64,000 bases of DNA from positions 1,740,341 through 1,804,340 of the forward strand of contig KV748182.1 in assembly GCA_001692895.1 (NCBI GenBank), given 5' to 3'. A program made the translations under genes and the position numbers. Numbering within the stretch: position 1 is the stretch's first letter; the number at the start of each line of letters is the position of its first letter. Below the pieces are notes generated by a model. It was not told the DNA's origin. It did not search any database and saw only the letters and a list, made by a program, of their open reading frames with translations. Origin of the DNA: Cenococcum geophilum 1.58 (lineage: Eukaryota; Ascomycota; Dothideomycetes; Gloniales; Gloniaceae). Positions 48,801 to 62,300 of the stretch are shown here, in pieces.

Positions 48801-50300
48801 TTAATGGAGAGGCAGGAACTGGCAAATTATATCTTATTACTGTCCTCTCTACTACGCTCTATGATATGGTAAGGGCTAATAGTAAGCCAATACCATTGGC
48901 TTAAGCGGCCCCTACTAGGGTAGCTGCCTTTAATATTAACGGCAGAACTATATACAATCTATTAAGGTTGCTAGTAAATCGCCCATTTAAGGACTTACCT
49001 ACTACTAGTCTTACGCCTCTATAACAGGCTTTTAAGGATATTTACTATCTTATCCTTAACGAGAAATCTATAATCGGGTAAGTATATCTAGCCTAGATCG
49101 ATTACCACCTCCATTAGATCTACCCTACGCGTAATAACGACTACTTTAAAGGCTTAAACATCTTGCTAGTAGGTGATTTCCATTAGCTTCCCCCTGTAAA
49201 TTAGGCGGCCTTATATAGCAATCTACCCGCTAGGCCGTTAGAGCTCGCTAGCTATAGAAAAGAAGCCTATAAGGCAATTAACTAAACTACTATTCTAGAT
49301 CAAGTTATGCGGTAGGGCAGTAATAACGCTAAGAGCTCTGCTTTTAGGACTGCCCTTACGGAGCTATGTAGTGATTCTGTAAGTAAATCGACCTAGAAGC
49401 TTTTTTTAATTAGGTGTAAGTAGGGCCTATCCACTAGTAAGGTTGCGGGCTTTAATAATGTAATTTGGCTATATAGTACACGCGCTGCTATAGGTAAGTA
49501 TAACACTACTTGGCTTCGCGACCTTTTACAGCCAGTAGTAGCTATTAAGTTAGTTAATACTAGTATAGGTGTACGGAAAGTCACTCCTAATTAGTGCGAT
49601 ACTATAGAGAATCTAGCCCTATATATTAGCGTAAAAGTAATACTAATATAGAATATCTAGATTAAACTAGGCTTAGTAAATAGTACTACTAGTATAGTTA
49701 AAGATATTGTATAGAAGGGACACGCGGATATTAAAAAGGATTAGCCTTAGTTACTACTAATTACGGTAGATGGGTATAATGGACCTACCCTATTTACTTG
49801 GTAGGATAGTAAGTCATCCCTATATTTTCCGTGCTTTGTAAATAGGAGGGTATAAAAGGCTCTTACTTACGGCGTCAATTTCTAATTACTTTAGCTTTTG
49901 CTCTTACTATATATAAAAGCTAGGGCCTAATACTTAACTAGGTGGTTCTAGATGTTAAGAAAAAGGATAAAATAGCTAGGCTAACCTATATAGCAATCTT
50001 ACGAGTTAAGAAGCTTTTAGGGCTTATATTTAAATGTAGGTTTAATATAAAACGATTTTAGTTATCTACAAGTAAGACTAAAGAGGTATAATAAGAAGAT
50101 TTTATATAGAGGCAGCAGTAACTACTCGTAAACAACTTTTCCTAATTAGGAAATTATATACTAGCTTAGAGGTAAGCGGAGAATATAGTATATGTTTTAG
50201 TTTTTAACTTTTAAATAGCTTAACTACGAAATCCAATTTTCTAAATTTTAACCCCCCTATTTATTCTACCTTCTTACTGCTTTTAGAGCTGTTAGATATA
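45850..50300 (+). mobile_element. Helitron (Rep/helicase) remnant
   Basis: The plus strand reads, through stops and frame shifts, a long fungal Helitron protein. The N-terminal part is at about 46.1-46.9 kb, and the Helitron-like N-terminal/Rep region at about 46.9-47.5 kb (segments YWLHRRFDLFRKH and RGSGYIYSFLW). A Pif1-type helicase follows: Walker A GEAGTGK at 48806-48826 and LVGDFHQLPPV (CAG mutated to TAG) near 49165-49200. Helitron ends (5' TC, 3' CTRR with hairpin) could not be placed. The open frame at 47023-47316 is in another phase and is not the protein. Confidence 0.8.
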
Positions 50301-50408
50301 TATATAATAGTATATAAAAAGAATTGACAGTACTACCGGATTAATATTACTGCTATTTATAGCGTTAATTAATTTTTAGAATTTTAGAATTTTTTTAAAG
50401 GGCGGAAA

Positions 50409-52210
50409 TGTCGCTTATATAAGAAGTCACGTGACCTCTAAGAATACTTGGGACCGTATATTAGCAGCCACGACTTCTCTATACTATAGTTAAGATTTTA
50501 TATATACTGCACCTGGAGTTACTTATAATAACTATTACCTATAGATCTGCTAATTTATAAATTAAAAATTAGACGTAGTTAGAGCTGTTAGTAGGGGTTA
50601 TTAATCGCGCTCCCCGTGACAAAATTTTAGATTTTGGTAATCTAAACTAATGAATTAAATCAAAAGTTCGGAACGTCTAAATAAGGTTTTACTAAGACGC
50701 TAGCTAGACTTTAACCTGGACCCTTTCTAACCTATTAAATTCTAAAAATAATAACCTTTACTAAATTAAAAATCAACCTTATCCTTAATAAGCTATTTAA
50801 TTGGATTTAATGGTTCTTTATTATCTAAGATATAGCTAAAACTAATGAGGTATAGTAGTATATCGACCTATTTAAGAAGAAAGACGATCTTCTAAAGCTA
50901 GAACTACTAAGTTGGCCTATACTAAGGGATATACTACCTATAGCTATATTAATAGTAAAGCTAGACCTAAACTACCTTACTATTTATAACTAGCTCTACG
51001 CTAAATATAAGGATAATTTACGCGTATACTAGAGGCAAAAATAGGCTATAAACGATATTAATAACTATATCGTTTACACTATATTAGTAGCCTACCTTTT
51101 ACTTATTAACAGCCTTAGTAGTTGGTTATATTAAATATTTAAGGCGTCTCTACTACTGTAGTAGCTACTATAGTGACAGAGACACCCTATATTTTAGTAA
51201 GTAATTAAGCCCATCTTATATAAGAATCTCGTGCTATTAGTACTTCCTAAATTACGTGCTTATAGGGCCTTCTCCTGTTTATAAATACTCCCTCTTTTAT
51301 ACCTTTTTTTTCTTTCTTCTTCCTTATAAGAGCTAGAGGTGCTCTAATACCCCTTCCTAGTCCCTATTAAGGGATTTATTAGTTAATATAGCAATATAGA
51401 TAGTATTAGACGACAAGACGGGCGAGAGAGGATAGGAAGGACGGAGGAGCCTCTAGTATATGTTAGTCGAGTAACGTTACTAGCTATATTATAGCTGCCT
51501 AATCTCCTATACTCACAGGCCTCCTTCTATCTATAAATACTCCCTCTTTTATACCTTTTTCTCTTCTTTTCTTCTTCCTTATAAGAGCTAGAGGTGCTTT
51601 AATACTCCTCCCTAGTCTCTATTAAGGGATTTATTAGTTAATATAGCGATATAGACAGCATCTAAAGAGGAAATGGGTAAGAGAGGAAATAGGAAGGACG
51701 GAGGGGCGTCTAGTAGGTGTTAGTCGAGTAATATTAATATTTATATTATAGCTGCCTAATCTCCCGTTTGTAGGCCACCTCCTATCTATAAATACTCCCT
51801 CCTTTATACCTTTCTCTCTTTTTCTTTCTTCTTCCTTATAAGAGCTAGAGGCGCTCTAATACCCCTCTTTAGTCTCCACTAAGGGATCTATTGGTTAATA
51901 TGGTAATATAGATAGTATTAAATAAGGAGACGGGTAAGAAAGGAGATAGGAAGGACGGAGGAACCTCTGGTAGGTGTTAGTCGAGTAACGTTAATGGCGG
52001 TTTTTATTACCTAAAAGTTACGTTATATAATAATATTTAGGAACGCAAATATATACCCCCGTCCTATACTTATACTACTACTAAATATTCTAGATTTTAT
52101 ACTTGGAGCTGCTTATAATAGGTATTCCTAAAAGATCTGCCGGTTTAAAGCTCTATAATTAAACGTTGTTAATATTTTATATAGGGGTTATCAATTAAGC
52201 TCCCTGGATA
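50409..52210 (+). mobile_element. gag-only LTR-like element with internal tandem repeats
   Basis: Left repeat 50409-50621 (TGTCGCTTATATAAG...CCCCGTGACA) and a diverged right repeat at about 52018-52210 look like LTRs. 50690-51190 reads a copia-type Gag fragment (segments DIAKTNEVQQYID, YQRQKQAIND). Pol is absent; a triplicated unit occupies the space. No matching target duplication was seen, so the LTR reading is tentative. Confidence 0.55.
51265..52010. repeat. three tandem copies of a 252-255-bp unit
   Basis: The word ATAAATACTCCCTC recurs at 51281, 51533 and 51788. Each unit also carries TATAAGAGCTAGAGG, a reverse purine tract (GATAGGAAGGACGGAGG) and GTTAGTCGAGTAA. Confidence 0.9.
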
Positions 52211-53024
52211 TAATTTTTAAAGTTTAACACTATACCAATATTACGACCTTCTTATAGTGGCTAAGCCACCCCTAATCTCCTCCCCCTTCTCCCCCCTCCT
52301 ATTACTTGGCGCCGAGCTATTACATTATTGCTAAGCTATCGCGTCGTTATACATCCGAACTAGGTAGGTAATAATATGGTTACTTAATTATATTAAACGT
52401 CTCTGTATATAGTTATATCTCTTCCTATATACGTATTTAATTAAGTTAGGGTAGTAGACTTACTTTAATTCCAGCTATGCGGCGATTTAGTTATTAGGTA
52501 TTAAAAATATTTAGTATATAAAGCTTTAAATTGGAATTATAATCTACTATATTAGATCCTATATAGAGGGCTTTATATTAAAGCTCTATAGTCTAAATAT
52601 ATACTAAATTCGTGACTAATATAATCCTTAAGCCTAGCTTAAGTAGGGCGCCTTGGTTATTATAGTAGATTTTTACCTAGCAGTAACTAAGGCGCCTTAA
52701 TCTTATTACTACTTCTAAATTAAGTAAAAGCTCTATATAGGGGGGTCCCAGGGGGTCTCCCCCTGGAAAACCTTATCTCTATATATATTAATTAAAGTCT
52801 ATATAATAAAGCTCTAAAATTGATTGGCTTATTACTTATAAACTTGGGTTAAATTTTACGTTGGGGGATTAACGTTCCGTATGTTATTATCAGCTTCTTG
52901 GCAGCGTCGCTACTAGCGACGCTGGCTGTTAGATATAATGCTTCTTATAATATAGAAACCCTATATACCCTAACCGCAATACTGCTGTCGCATTTGCAAG
53001 CCTTATATGATGTTATTATCTTAG
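52211..53024. other. unassigned TA-rich sequence
   Basis: No recognisable frame. A CAGCGTCGC-TACTA-GCGACGCTG hairpin lies at 52902-52924. Confidence 0.5.
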
Positions 53025-53028
53025 ACGC

Positions 53029-53148
53029 GCCCTCCTGTGCCCCGCGGGCGTCGCGGTAACTCTGCTGCGACTTGTACGGGAGGTTGACGAAGGTGTAGAG
53101 AACGTTGACGGACGAGAGGGCGTTGGTTGATAAGGAGGAGGCTTTATT
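53029..53148 (-). pseudogene. unmutated exon-like gene fragment
   Basis: GC-rich 120-bp island in RIPped DNA. One minus-strand frame is open with strong C/G third positions and reads, in part, NALSSVNVLYTFVNLPYK. This looks like a piece of a host exon carried by a transposon. The parent gene is not recognised, and there is no start or stop. Confidence 0.45.
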
Positions 53149-53159
53149 ACTACACTAAG

Positions 53160-53400
53160 GTAAAGAGTCGCGATAGAAGTCTAGTGGTAGAGGGGGTCAC
53201 TCGAATCGCTTACTAAAATCAATCACGCATTATGCGAAGCTAAATCTGGAGCCAAATCTGGAGGCTTACTGAATGATTGACTTAATTACAGATTCAACTG
53301 AACTACGGTAGTAGCAGCCACTAATTATAAAATGGGCGGCGCTAAAATATGTACAGATCGAACAGATTCTGTAACGGAGGCAATTTGTAATTAAATAAAC
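53160..53400. other. less-mutated fragment
   Basis: Contains AAATCTGGAGCCAAATCTGGAGG and other words like those in the Harbinger-type fragments at 40.9 kb. Borders not defined. Confidence 0.3.
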
Positions 53401-55225
53401 CCTAATATAGTCCCTATCTAGGTCTATATAGATAAATACCGTTAAGTTAGGTATAAAAAACCTCTAAGGGAGACGTAAGCGGTAATATAGTATATATCCC
53501 TCTAGGTAGTATACCCACACTATATTAATAGGAAGAAAAATACTATTAGGCCGCTACTCTAAGGCTCCTATAAGGGAGTGTCCTAAATATCTATCTTGCC
53601 CTATCTACCCTTTATACTATACTTCTATATTATTATAGACTTCTATTAGGTATTATATTTTCCCTACCCCTAACTCCTTACTACCCTATATATATATACG
53701 CCTACTTATAGTCCTTTTGCTTAATAACTTAACCTAGCCCTATTTTAATTACCTCTTTAAAAGCTAAGTATTTTATTTTAGAACCCTAACCTAGGGATAG
53801 TCTTAGCAGCTAGTATTCTATAGGTTAGCTTAGTATATATTAAAAAAGAATCTCTCTACTAATAGTTTTATTCTATCTAGTAGAGTATAGATAGGTAGGG
53901 GTTTCCTAGCGTTTCCCCTACGGCTTTTCTACTCCACTTTAATATACGCTAAAGGCCCTAGTTATATAGTTTAGTAGGGCTTAAGGTAATTTCCTTTAGG
54001 AATTGGCGCTAGCTATTTTTATTTTCCTTTTATATTATCTTTTTAAGTCTATTCTTTAAGGCCTTATAGCTCTAATAGTAGTAGGCCCTACCTATTACGC
54101 TATGCTATTACCTTACCCTCCTTATACCTATAAGTAGCTATACTACTTTTAGCAACAATTTGTGCTAGGCGTGTTTGCTAGGCTAGGCTTTTAGGTAGTA
54201 TTCTTTTAAACGGTTACTTATAGTCCTTTAGATATCCTCTAGCGTTACATCTAGTATTATTACTAGTTTATAAATAATTTCCTAAAAGTATTTTTCCTAA
54301 TTAAGTTTTTATACAGCGTATCTTTAGTAAGTTTATTACACTAAGGCGTTAATATTAAGGGTTATCCGTATAGGTATATAATCTATAGTTATTGCCTATA
54401 TATTTTCTAGCCCGTAGAATGCTAGCTAGTTTATAAATACCTCCTATATAAATATTAGGTTAATTATACTCTCTTAAATATCCCTTTTTTAGGTAGGTTT
54501 GCTAATTAAAGTAATTAGGGTAAGGCCTTATATTTTTAGTTTGTTAAGTAAATATATTACATATACTTCTACTATAGCCTACTATCCTCCCTATGCTATA
54601 TAGTATGCATTAAAGTCCCTTAGGACTATTAACTCGCCTTCTACTATATTAATAGTATATTATAGTAATCCCTATATAGTTCTCTAGGGTCTATTATCTC
54701 TTATATTATAGATATTAATTATACTAATTTAGCCACTATCTGTAGCTATTTATAATTTAGCTATATTAGGGCTAATAGTATAGTAGCTCTACGCTTATAT
54801 ATTAATATATTAGCTAATTAAGAAATATACGCGGGTAGCTAGGTCTAGTTTATATAGAAGGTAATATCTTTTTAATTAGTATATTTTACGAGTTTATTAT
54901 TTATACTAGTTCCTATATGCTATTATTTAATATTTTTTAGGTCTAGGCTATTAAATAAAGGGCGTGTTATTCTATAGTTTAAGTATCCGCAGTTATATTA
55001 TACTATTATTAACCCTTTTATAACTTATCTAGTAACTTATAAACGTCTTTTATTTATATTTAAGGCGTTTTATCTAGAGTTACTACAATTAGAATTCTCT
55101 ACTAAAATAGGTCTCTAGCTATACTAAGACTACCTTATAGACGTTTTACGCCCTATTTTGCTACTAGTTAGGTAGATACTACTTCTACTAGGGTAGGTAC
55201 CTTAGCTCTTTTCCATTATACAACT
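53400..55225 (-). pseudogene. LINE (Tad-like) endonuclease region
   Basis: The minus strand reads an AP-type endonuclease: ELIVLRDFNA at about 54640-54605 for the usual GDFNAHH, preceded by INIYNIRDN. The region between endonuclease and RT follows (FYRPENI, ITIDYISIRI, YAVQKLNQEKY). RT was not found, so the copy is truncated near 53.4 kb. Many RIP stops. Confidence 0.7.
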
Positions 55226-55315
55226 ATTGTAATAATCGCCCACCGAGCCAAACGAACGCAACTGGCTAAAAAGGTACAGTGTCGAACCGAATGGTTTAAC
55301 GAGCTCGGTAACTAA
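55226..55315. other. small unmutated segment
   Basis: About 90 bp of balanced DNA with CCGAGC near one end and GCTCGG near the other; possibly a very small inverted-repeat element. No duplication identified. Confidence 0.3.
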
Positions 55316-55529
55316 TATATATACATTCGTCCCTATCGTTACCTAACAACTATCTACCTATTATTATTTACCTTACTTATCTCCTTCTCCTTATATACAT
55401 TTCCCTATAATATAGCTATAATCTAGTATAGCTAGGCTTACCTTTTCTTAGTGGCTCCTAGTATAAGGGAACTTTATAGACAGGGGGCTATAAGGACAAA
55501 ATTATAGAATAAAATGGATTAGTAAGAGA

Positions 55530-55690
55530 GACAAATCCTTAAGGAGGTAAGGCCTCTAGAATTGTGGAGATTATATACTATAGGCATATGCCTTTAGTAT
55601 ATAACTAATAGATATCTAAGGGGTATCCGGGGGTTATCCTAAGGGCAACCTAAGGTAACTGCAATAATATCCCTTATATTACCCCCTCCC
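55530..55690 (-). repeat. inverted copy of 11430-11590
   Basis: Reverse complement of the repeat next to the left terminal inverted repeat, shared order of AAGGGATATTATTGC, TTAGGTTGCCCTTAGGAT and CTAGAGGCCTTACCTC, with scattered C/T and A/G differences. Confidence 0.75.
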
Positions 55691-56410
55691 TTCTTATAGT
55701 TAGCCCCTAATCGCTATTATTTTACAGTAGAGGGAGATTATAAGGGCTCGTTCTAGAAGAGGTTTGGAGAGATATTAGCATGCCATTATATATTATCTAT
55801 CAATTTAACCCCTACTTTAAACTCCTAAAAAACCTTAGTAAGGAAAAAACGTAACTAGAGAAAAGATGTAAGGATTACTAGGAAACCTATTAGAAGCCTA
55901 CTAAAAGCCTATTAGTAACTACCTAAGCTAACCTAACCTATAGAATTTTATGCAACTTTATATCTAAGCCTTTATACTAGCTTGTAATTAATTATAAGTA
56001 TTATAGACAATTTAGTGTTCCTAATATAGTTCCGTAAAACTATTTAGTATATAGCTTAATATATAGGGCCTTAGCTTACCGTTTTCTTTAACTATTAAAA
56101 TATAATCTATAATCTATAATTATATTTTATAATTCTCTACGTTACTAACAAATTATTCTCGTATTTACCCTTAGGCTATTAAATACAGTTAAGGTATTAA
56201 TTAGTTAATTAAGGAGACTTATCTCCTAAGATTTAGTATATATACTTTTAAATCTCGTAGTTCTGTGCTATATATTTAGCGTAGTTTTACTACCTAGTAA
56301 ATAGGAGGGACACTTTATAATAGCACCTATAGCTATTATATAATTATTAAGAACGTTTATAATATTATTCTTTAATACTATAGTATTATTTAGGCATAAT
56401 TTAACCTATA
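55690..56410. other. unassigned RIP-mutated sequence
   Basis: TA-rich; nothing recognisable. Confidence 0.5.
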
Positions 56411-56424
56411 ACGTGTTTTATAAG
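56411..56424. repeat. outer tip of foldback element B
   Basis: ACGTGTTTTATAAG matches the reverse complement of the right tip at about 62713-62727. Copia-3 separates it from the rest of the element. Confidence 0.65.
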
Positions 56425-56585
56425 TGTTAGTAATACAAGGTAATATTATATATCTACAAGTTATAGGTAGTATAATAATTATTGTTCTATATCCCTCCTG
56501 CTTAAGAAAGGGCAAGGAGCTTAAGGCTCCTCGCCACGCTAGTGCCGCGGCGACACGTGACGGCAACTTGCCTATATTCCCAACA
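56425..56585 (-). repeat. 3' LTR of copia-3
   Basis: 161 bp, one copy of the roughly 20-bp CGTGACGGCAACTTGCC unit. Confidence 0.88.
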
Positions 56586-59500
56586 CTAGCAACTCTTCTT
56601 TTACAGTTACCATCTACATATATATACCGCTCGACTAGCGTAATAAATATTAATCCTCCTTACTTACTATTACCATTATAATATAAGTCTCGCTATTCTA
56701 AAGTTTGCCTCTTAGCACGTAGTGCTTTCTTACTTAGGAGTTATAGGTAGATATCTTGTTTAGAGGGCCGCTAAGGCGCTAGTAGTAAGCAAGCTAATAG
56801 TAATTTTCTATCCCGGGGATAAAAAATCCTAATTAGCTAAGTTAAGTTAGGGTTTATAAAATATTATACTTCTATTCCCTTTTAACCTAACCTTTAACTT
56901 ATATATATAGAGTATTTGTATTAATAAACGTCTCTAGTGCCTTATTTAGGTTCGCCTTTATTATTATATCTACTAGGTTATTTTAGCCATTAATCTATTA
57001 AATCTTAAAGAGTTCTTAACGCTTATAGGATTGCTAAAGTGCTATAATATTAATTATAAGGCGCTTCTTCTTTATAGTACCGAGTTTAACTAAACACTTG
57101 TAGAGGGAATATAAGTTAGTGTATATAATTATAGGGATAACGGAAAGTTTAAGTTAATCTATAATTATCTTTAGGGTAGTTCCAATTACAATTACTATAT
57201 TAACTCCGCTAACTATTCTATATATCTCTAACGCTAAAACACTTTAGGTAACGCATTTACTCTTAGTTAAGCTCTAATAGATAAAATTATCGTAGATTAT
57301 AAAGTTATTCTCTTTAGTAGATTTATTTGCGATAATAATCTTATATCCTAACTAGGAGCTAAAATCTTTATTATTTATAAATAATCTATTAATAAATATA
57401 AAGAGCTTAATAGTAGGAAGATTAATAGGCACGTAGAGTAGTCCCTAATTAAAATGGTTTATTTACTAGGAAAGACGTTTATTTAGGGTAAGAATATTAT
57501 CCTTAGTTAGTTCCTAGTATTAGGCGGTAATAAAAAGATTAAATAAAGCCTTAGGTTAATAGATAGAAGCAACATAAGCTCCGCAAGCGCGTTACTCTAT
57601 ATATCTTTACTTTAAAGAATTAACGTTAATAACGTTAATCTTCTTACCTTAACCCTTCTGGCGTAAAGCAATATAATCTTTATTTAGGGAGAGGGTGCAT
57701 CTATTAAAAAGTAATAGTATTATTAGATTAAGTATTTCCCTTAGCTTTGCTATAAGATTTACCTTTACTAGCTTATCTTCTTTAAGAGCTAAGAATTAGT
57801 CGTCTCCTAAGATAATTATATTATTAGTTTATATGCCGACAATTCTAAATAGGGTTCCTATAGTTATAATAAGGAAGCATAAATTAAATATAGAAGTAGT
57901 TATTAAAAGTTTCTCTTTATAGTGCTTGCTATAGGTAGCCTACTAATAAGTTCCTGCCTCTATAATTCCATATAACAGCTTAAGCATAACCATAATTATA
58001 TCTTTGGGATATTAGTGGTGAATTTACTCTAAAAGGTATACCAATATTAAGCGCTAAAGGTGCGTCTCTAATTAGGTATAGGCCTAAGTAATATCTTATA
58101 AATAGACCGCCATTCTATTCTTTATTAAGGAGGGAGCTAATATAATAATAACTCGTTAACTAGCTTATTAAATTATAGGGGATTGCGTAAGAATTACCTC
58201 CTTACCGTTATTATTATAACCTTAAATAATAAGCCTTAATTTCTTAAATAGGGCGTTAGTAGCTTTACCTTTAATCTCGTTAACCATTCTTAACTTAAAG
58301 ATGCAAACTTTATTAAACTTAGTAGGGTTATACTTTTTAAATTCAAAGACTCCTCTTATAATAAGACTATCAATCTCCCACTTATTAGATACTTAGAAAG
58401 GAGCTTTAGGGGTTATAATATAACCTTCCTTTTAGAGCTATTTTGCGAGCTTAAAGTTAGCCTTCTCCTTAGCTATTATAAAGGCCATTAATAACTTAAT
58501 TCTATTCTTAATAGCGGCAATAAATTACTCTTTAAAATTAATAAGATATTAGCAATTTTATAATCCCTTTAGGTAACCTCTACCGCGTTATAATTGCGGA
58601 ACCTCTACTATAATTATATTAGAATTATAGTCGCCTTCTAGAGCATATTAATTATAGTTTTCCTTTAGGACATCCTATAAAGGCTTAGAACTATTATCTT
58701 TATAGTAAGGCTTAATAATAGTTAAATGGAATTAAGTGGGTCTATAAGGCATCTAAATAATATAAGTTTAACTATTAATTATAATAAGTTAATATAGGCC
58801 TAACTACCCTCCCTTTTTACGCCATATGCGTACCTTAGACTAGAGTAGCAAATTAAGCGTAGTTAAGGTATTTAGGCTATTTCTTATCCCTAGTATATTA
58901 CTAACCTAGCGTATAGCGTAGAGATATTATACCTCCTTCATTACCTTATAAATAGCCTTAGCCTATTATATAACGGAAGGAAATAGTAGAAAATTATTAG
59001 TTATTTAAGGGTAGGCGCTAAAGACTAGTAACGTAGGTATAAGTCTATCTAGGCTAGCGGAATTATTAATAGCTTTAACAGCCATTTATAAGGTAAGTTC
59101 TTTACTAGCGTCCTCTAGTTCTAAAGAAATAATCTTATATACGCGGCGTAATGGCGCGTAATATCGCTCTACTTTTCTAATACTATTATATGCCTTAATA
59201 GGGACTTCCTTAACCTTAATTGCTATTGCCTTTATCTATTATTAAAACTCTATAAATAAGAAGTTCTTTCCTATATTATAAACGATTTAATTAAGAGGTC
59301 CTAGGTAGACATTAATCTAGTATAATTAAAGGGTATCCTATACGTTCCTAGCTAGTATATCCTTTAAAAAAACATACGGCTTAGAAGGAGGTTAAAAAGC
59401 TAATAACTTAAAGTACTAGCTTACTGCTAAAATATATAATATTAACAATAATACAGAAGTTAAAGTTATAGTTATCTTTAAGAGTAAACTTAAATCGGCT

Positions 59501-62119
59501 AGGGGACTTTTAGTTTATTTAGCAGTAATAGTAATACTTTATAAAATACTTAATCGCCTTAACCTTAACTTTATAACCTACTCGCTAAAGAACCCTAAGT
59601 AATTAGTAAACTAATAGATAACCAAAACAACGGTATAGTTGGCGTAACTCTAACTTAGTTAAATGGCTTTAAGTAACACTCTTTTCTAGTTATTAAAGGA
59701 GCAGCTAAGGGTAACCCCACTTACGTATAATAGGCACCTAATTATCTCCCTACACGAGCATATTCTTAAGGTTATTAAGCTTAACGCCTAATTTATTTAT
59801 ATCCCTAATACAGAATAGGAACAGAATATTCGTGGGAATAATATAGAAAGTAATATATCCTAAGGGGGTTTAGACCCTAATTATGCCGAGAGAGATTATA
59901 GTACCTTTACTAAAACGAATTATATGTTAGCCTGCCGTTAATTAGTTAATCTAAATAAAGCTATTAAGCTACTAGAGAGCTTAAACTTAGGGTTCTCCTA
60001 CTATAGATACTCCTGCGGCTCTTATATCCAGTATAATACCGTAAAAGACGTTTGCTAAGTATCTATTATTAAAGGAAAACGCGGAACTTTCTTTTAGCTT
60101 AGTAAAGATATCTAACTTTATAATAGAATAGAGCGTAGATTAATTATTAAGAACAGCAACGGTTTATATACCATCTACCTTGCTATACTTAGTAAAGTAT
60201 TAGTTAGGAGAGTAGTCCTCAATTTCTATATCCATAAGGAGCTATTTAACCTTATTAACCTTACCCTTAAGATCTTCTACGCCTTTATATTAAACTAGAA
60301 AGCTTTAAAAGTAGGCTGTAGTAACCTTATAATTTCCAACGTTTCTTATACTTTAGCGAAAATTATTATATACCTCCTTTTACTTATTAAGAGAATGCCT
60401 AGTTAACTAGCAATTTAGCTTCTTATAAACATAGCACTTCTTTTAGTAATTACTTTAAAATAAACCTCTATAAGGACCTCTATAATTGCCTTATAGTTAA
60501 TATTAATCGTACCCTTTACTATATTCCCTACTACGGCTACTATATATTTAGTTAGTCTAGTTATAATCGTATTAGTTAGGAATACTTAGTTAGGTAGGGT
60601 TTTTAGTATAAAACTATTAAAATTCTTATATTTATATCGCAGTACCTACAGCGGAGCGTAGCTTGGTATATACTCCTTTAAATATATCTATAGGTTTATA
60701 TAGCGCTAAATTACACTTAGGAACGCCACGGCAGGCTAAAATAACCTAGTCCCTTAGACTGTTCTTATTTTAGTAAGTTTTAGTAAGGCCACATTGGATT
60801 TTCTAAAGTTTATTAAAAAGTAGTTAAAGGCACTCTAAATAAGTCTTTATTAAGTTAAAAGCGATAACTCTTTAGAATATAGTCTCCCGCTATTTAGATA
60901 TATAAAGTTAACAGTTTTTATTAGTCTTAAAGTAGGCTCTAATAAGCTAAAGCATTACGTTAAAGCTATAGTTTCTACCCGTAATATAGTCGTAATAAAA
61001 TATCGCTGCCCGTCCCTTTAATATAACTAAGAAAGCATAATAAAACTAGTAGCATTAGATTTTAACCTTACTGCAATAGTTATAAAAGACCTATAGTTTT
61101 ATTCCGAGTATGTTATATAGTTCTTCTCTAAACTCCTTCTCTTCGTCCAAATATACCTTTATTAGATTCGTGACTTCTTATAGTAAAGGCTTACCGGTTA
61201 GCTAAAGTAGAGAAGTTAGAGGCGGCGGAGGTAGGGGAAGAGTACCTCTAGGTAGGAGAGCACCTCTAGGTAAGAGAGTACCTCTAGGTAGAAGATTAGC
61301 GTTTTAGGGGTTTTAATACAAATTAAAGTTACCTTTTAAAGAATATGGGTTAGTTTTAGGTTTCTGTAGTTAATATATAATCTTAGCTTTTATCTATACC
61401 GGTTCTTCTATGCTAATAATAACGGCCTAAATATTACTAGTAACTGGGTTACCGTTCTTAGTAACGTATACCCCATTCCTATAAAGGAAGTCTTAGAAAT
61501 CTTAAATAATATTAATATTTCCAAGTGCCTAGGTATCGGCGGTCTATCCTATAAAATCCTCCCTAAAATATTCCCACAGTTATAAATCGGCGTAGTATTT
61601 ATCTTAGTAAAATAGAATATAGTGCAGGAGAAAACTATTAACTTGTTTTGCGGTATAAGTTATTATATTAAAGGCAAATTCGTCCTAATCTTTATTAATA
61701 AGTTTCGCGTATATAGCTACCCCTAGTAGTAAAAAGTCTTTCTAGTTGTTTAGAGTAGCCATATTTTCAAAGAAAGGGAAGTATTATTAGTATAGGGATT
61801 CTTGTTTAGTACGCGTTTGTAATAAAAATCTATAATTATAGGGCTTAGGACTAGTTCTAGCCTTAAATCGCGAAGACTTATAAGGTATATTATTCTGCGT
61901 AATAAACACAAGAATCTATAATCTGGGAAAGGCTTAGGACCAGTTCTGGCCTTTTAGATCCTTAAATTTGTAAAAGAGTTCTATTTAAGGTTTAGGACCA
62001 GTTCTAACCTTAAAAGACAGCTTCCTCTAGTATAAGTAGCACTGGTATAGTAGCTTATTTCTTCTTAGTAGAATACCTAGCTATTCTATAGTATAATAGT
62101 AAAGTTAACTACTAATTAG

Positions 62120-62300
62120 TATTAGTAATATAAGGTAATATTACGTATCTATAAGTTGTAGGTAGTATAATAATTATTATTCTATATCCCTTCTACTTAA
62201 GGAAGGGCGAGGAGCTTAAGGCTCCTCGCTACGCTAGTGCCGCGGCGATACGTGACGGCAACTTGCCTTACGTAATAGCAACTTACCTGTATTCCCAACA
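62120..62300 (-). repeat. 5' LTR of copia-3
   Basis: 181 bp, two copies of the same unit, which accounts for the 20-bp length difference. Confidence 0.88.

Larger units (their letters stand above)
56425..62300 (-). mobile_element. copia-3: second copy of the copia-1 family, RIP-mutated
   Basis: LTRs 56425-56585 (161 bp) and 62120-62300 (181 bp), flanked by ATAAG (56420-56424 and 62301-62305). The internal region is collinear with copia-1 (17.2-22.7 kb) at an offset of about 39.4 kb, giving the same gag-integrase-RT-RNase H order on the minus strand, with RNase H near 56.9-57.2 kb. Dense stops; dead copy. The LTR ends differ from copia-1, so it is a subfamily. Confidence 0.88.
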
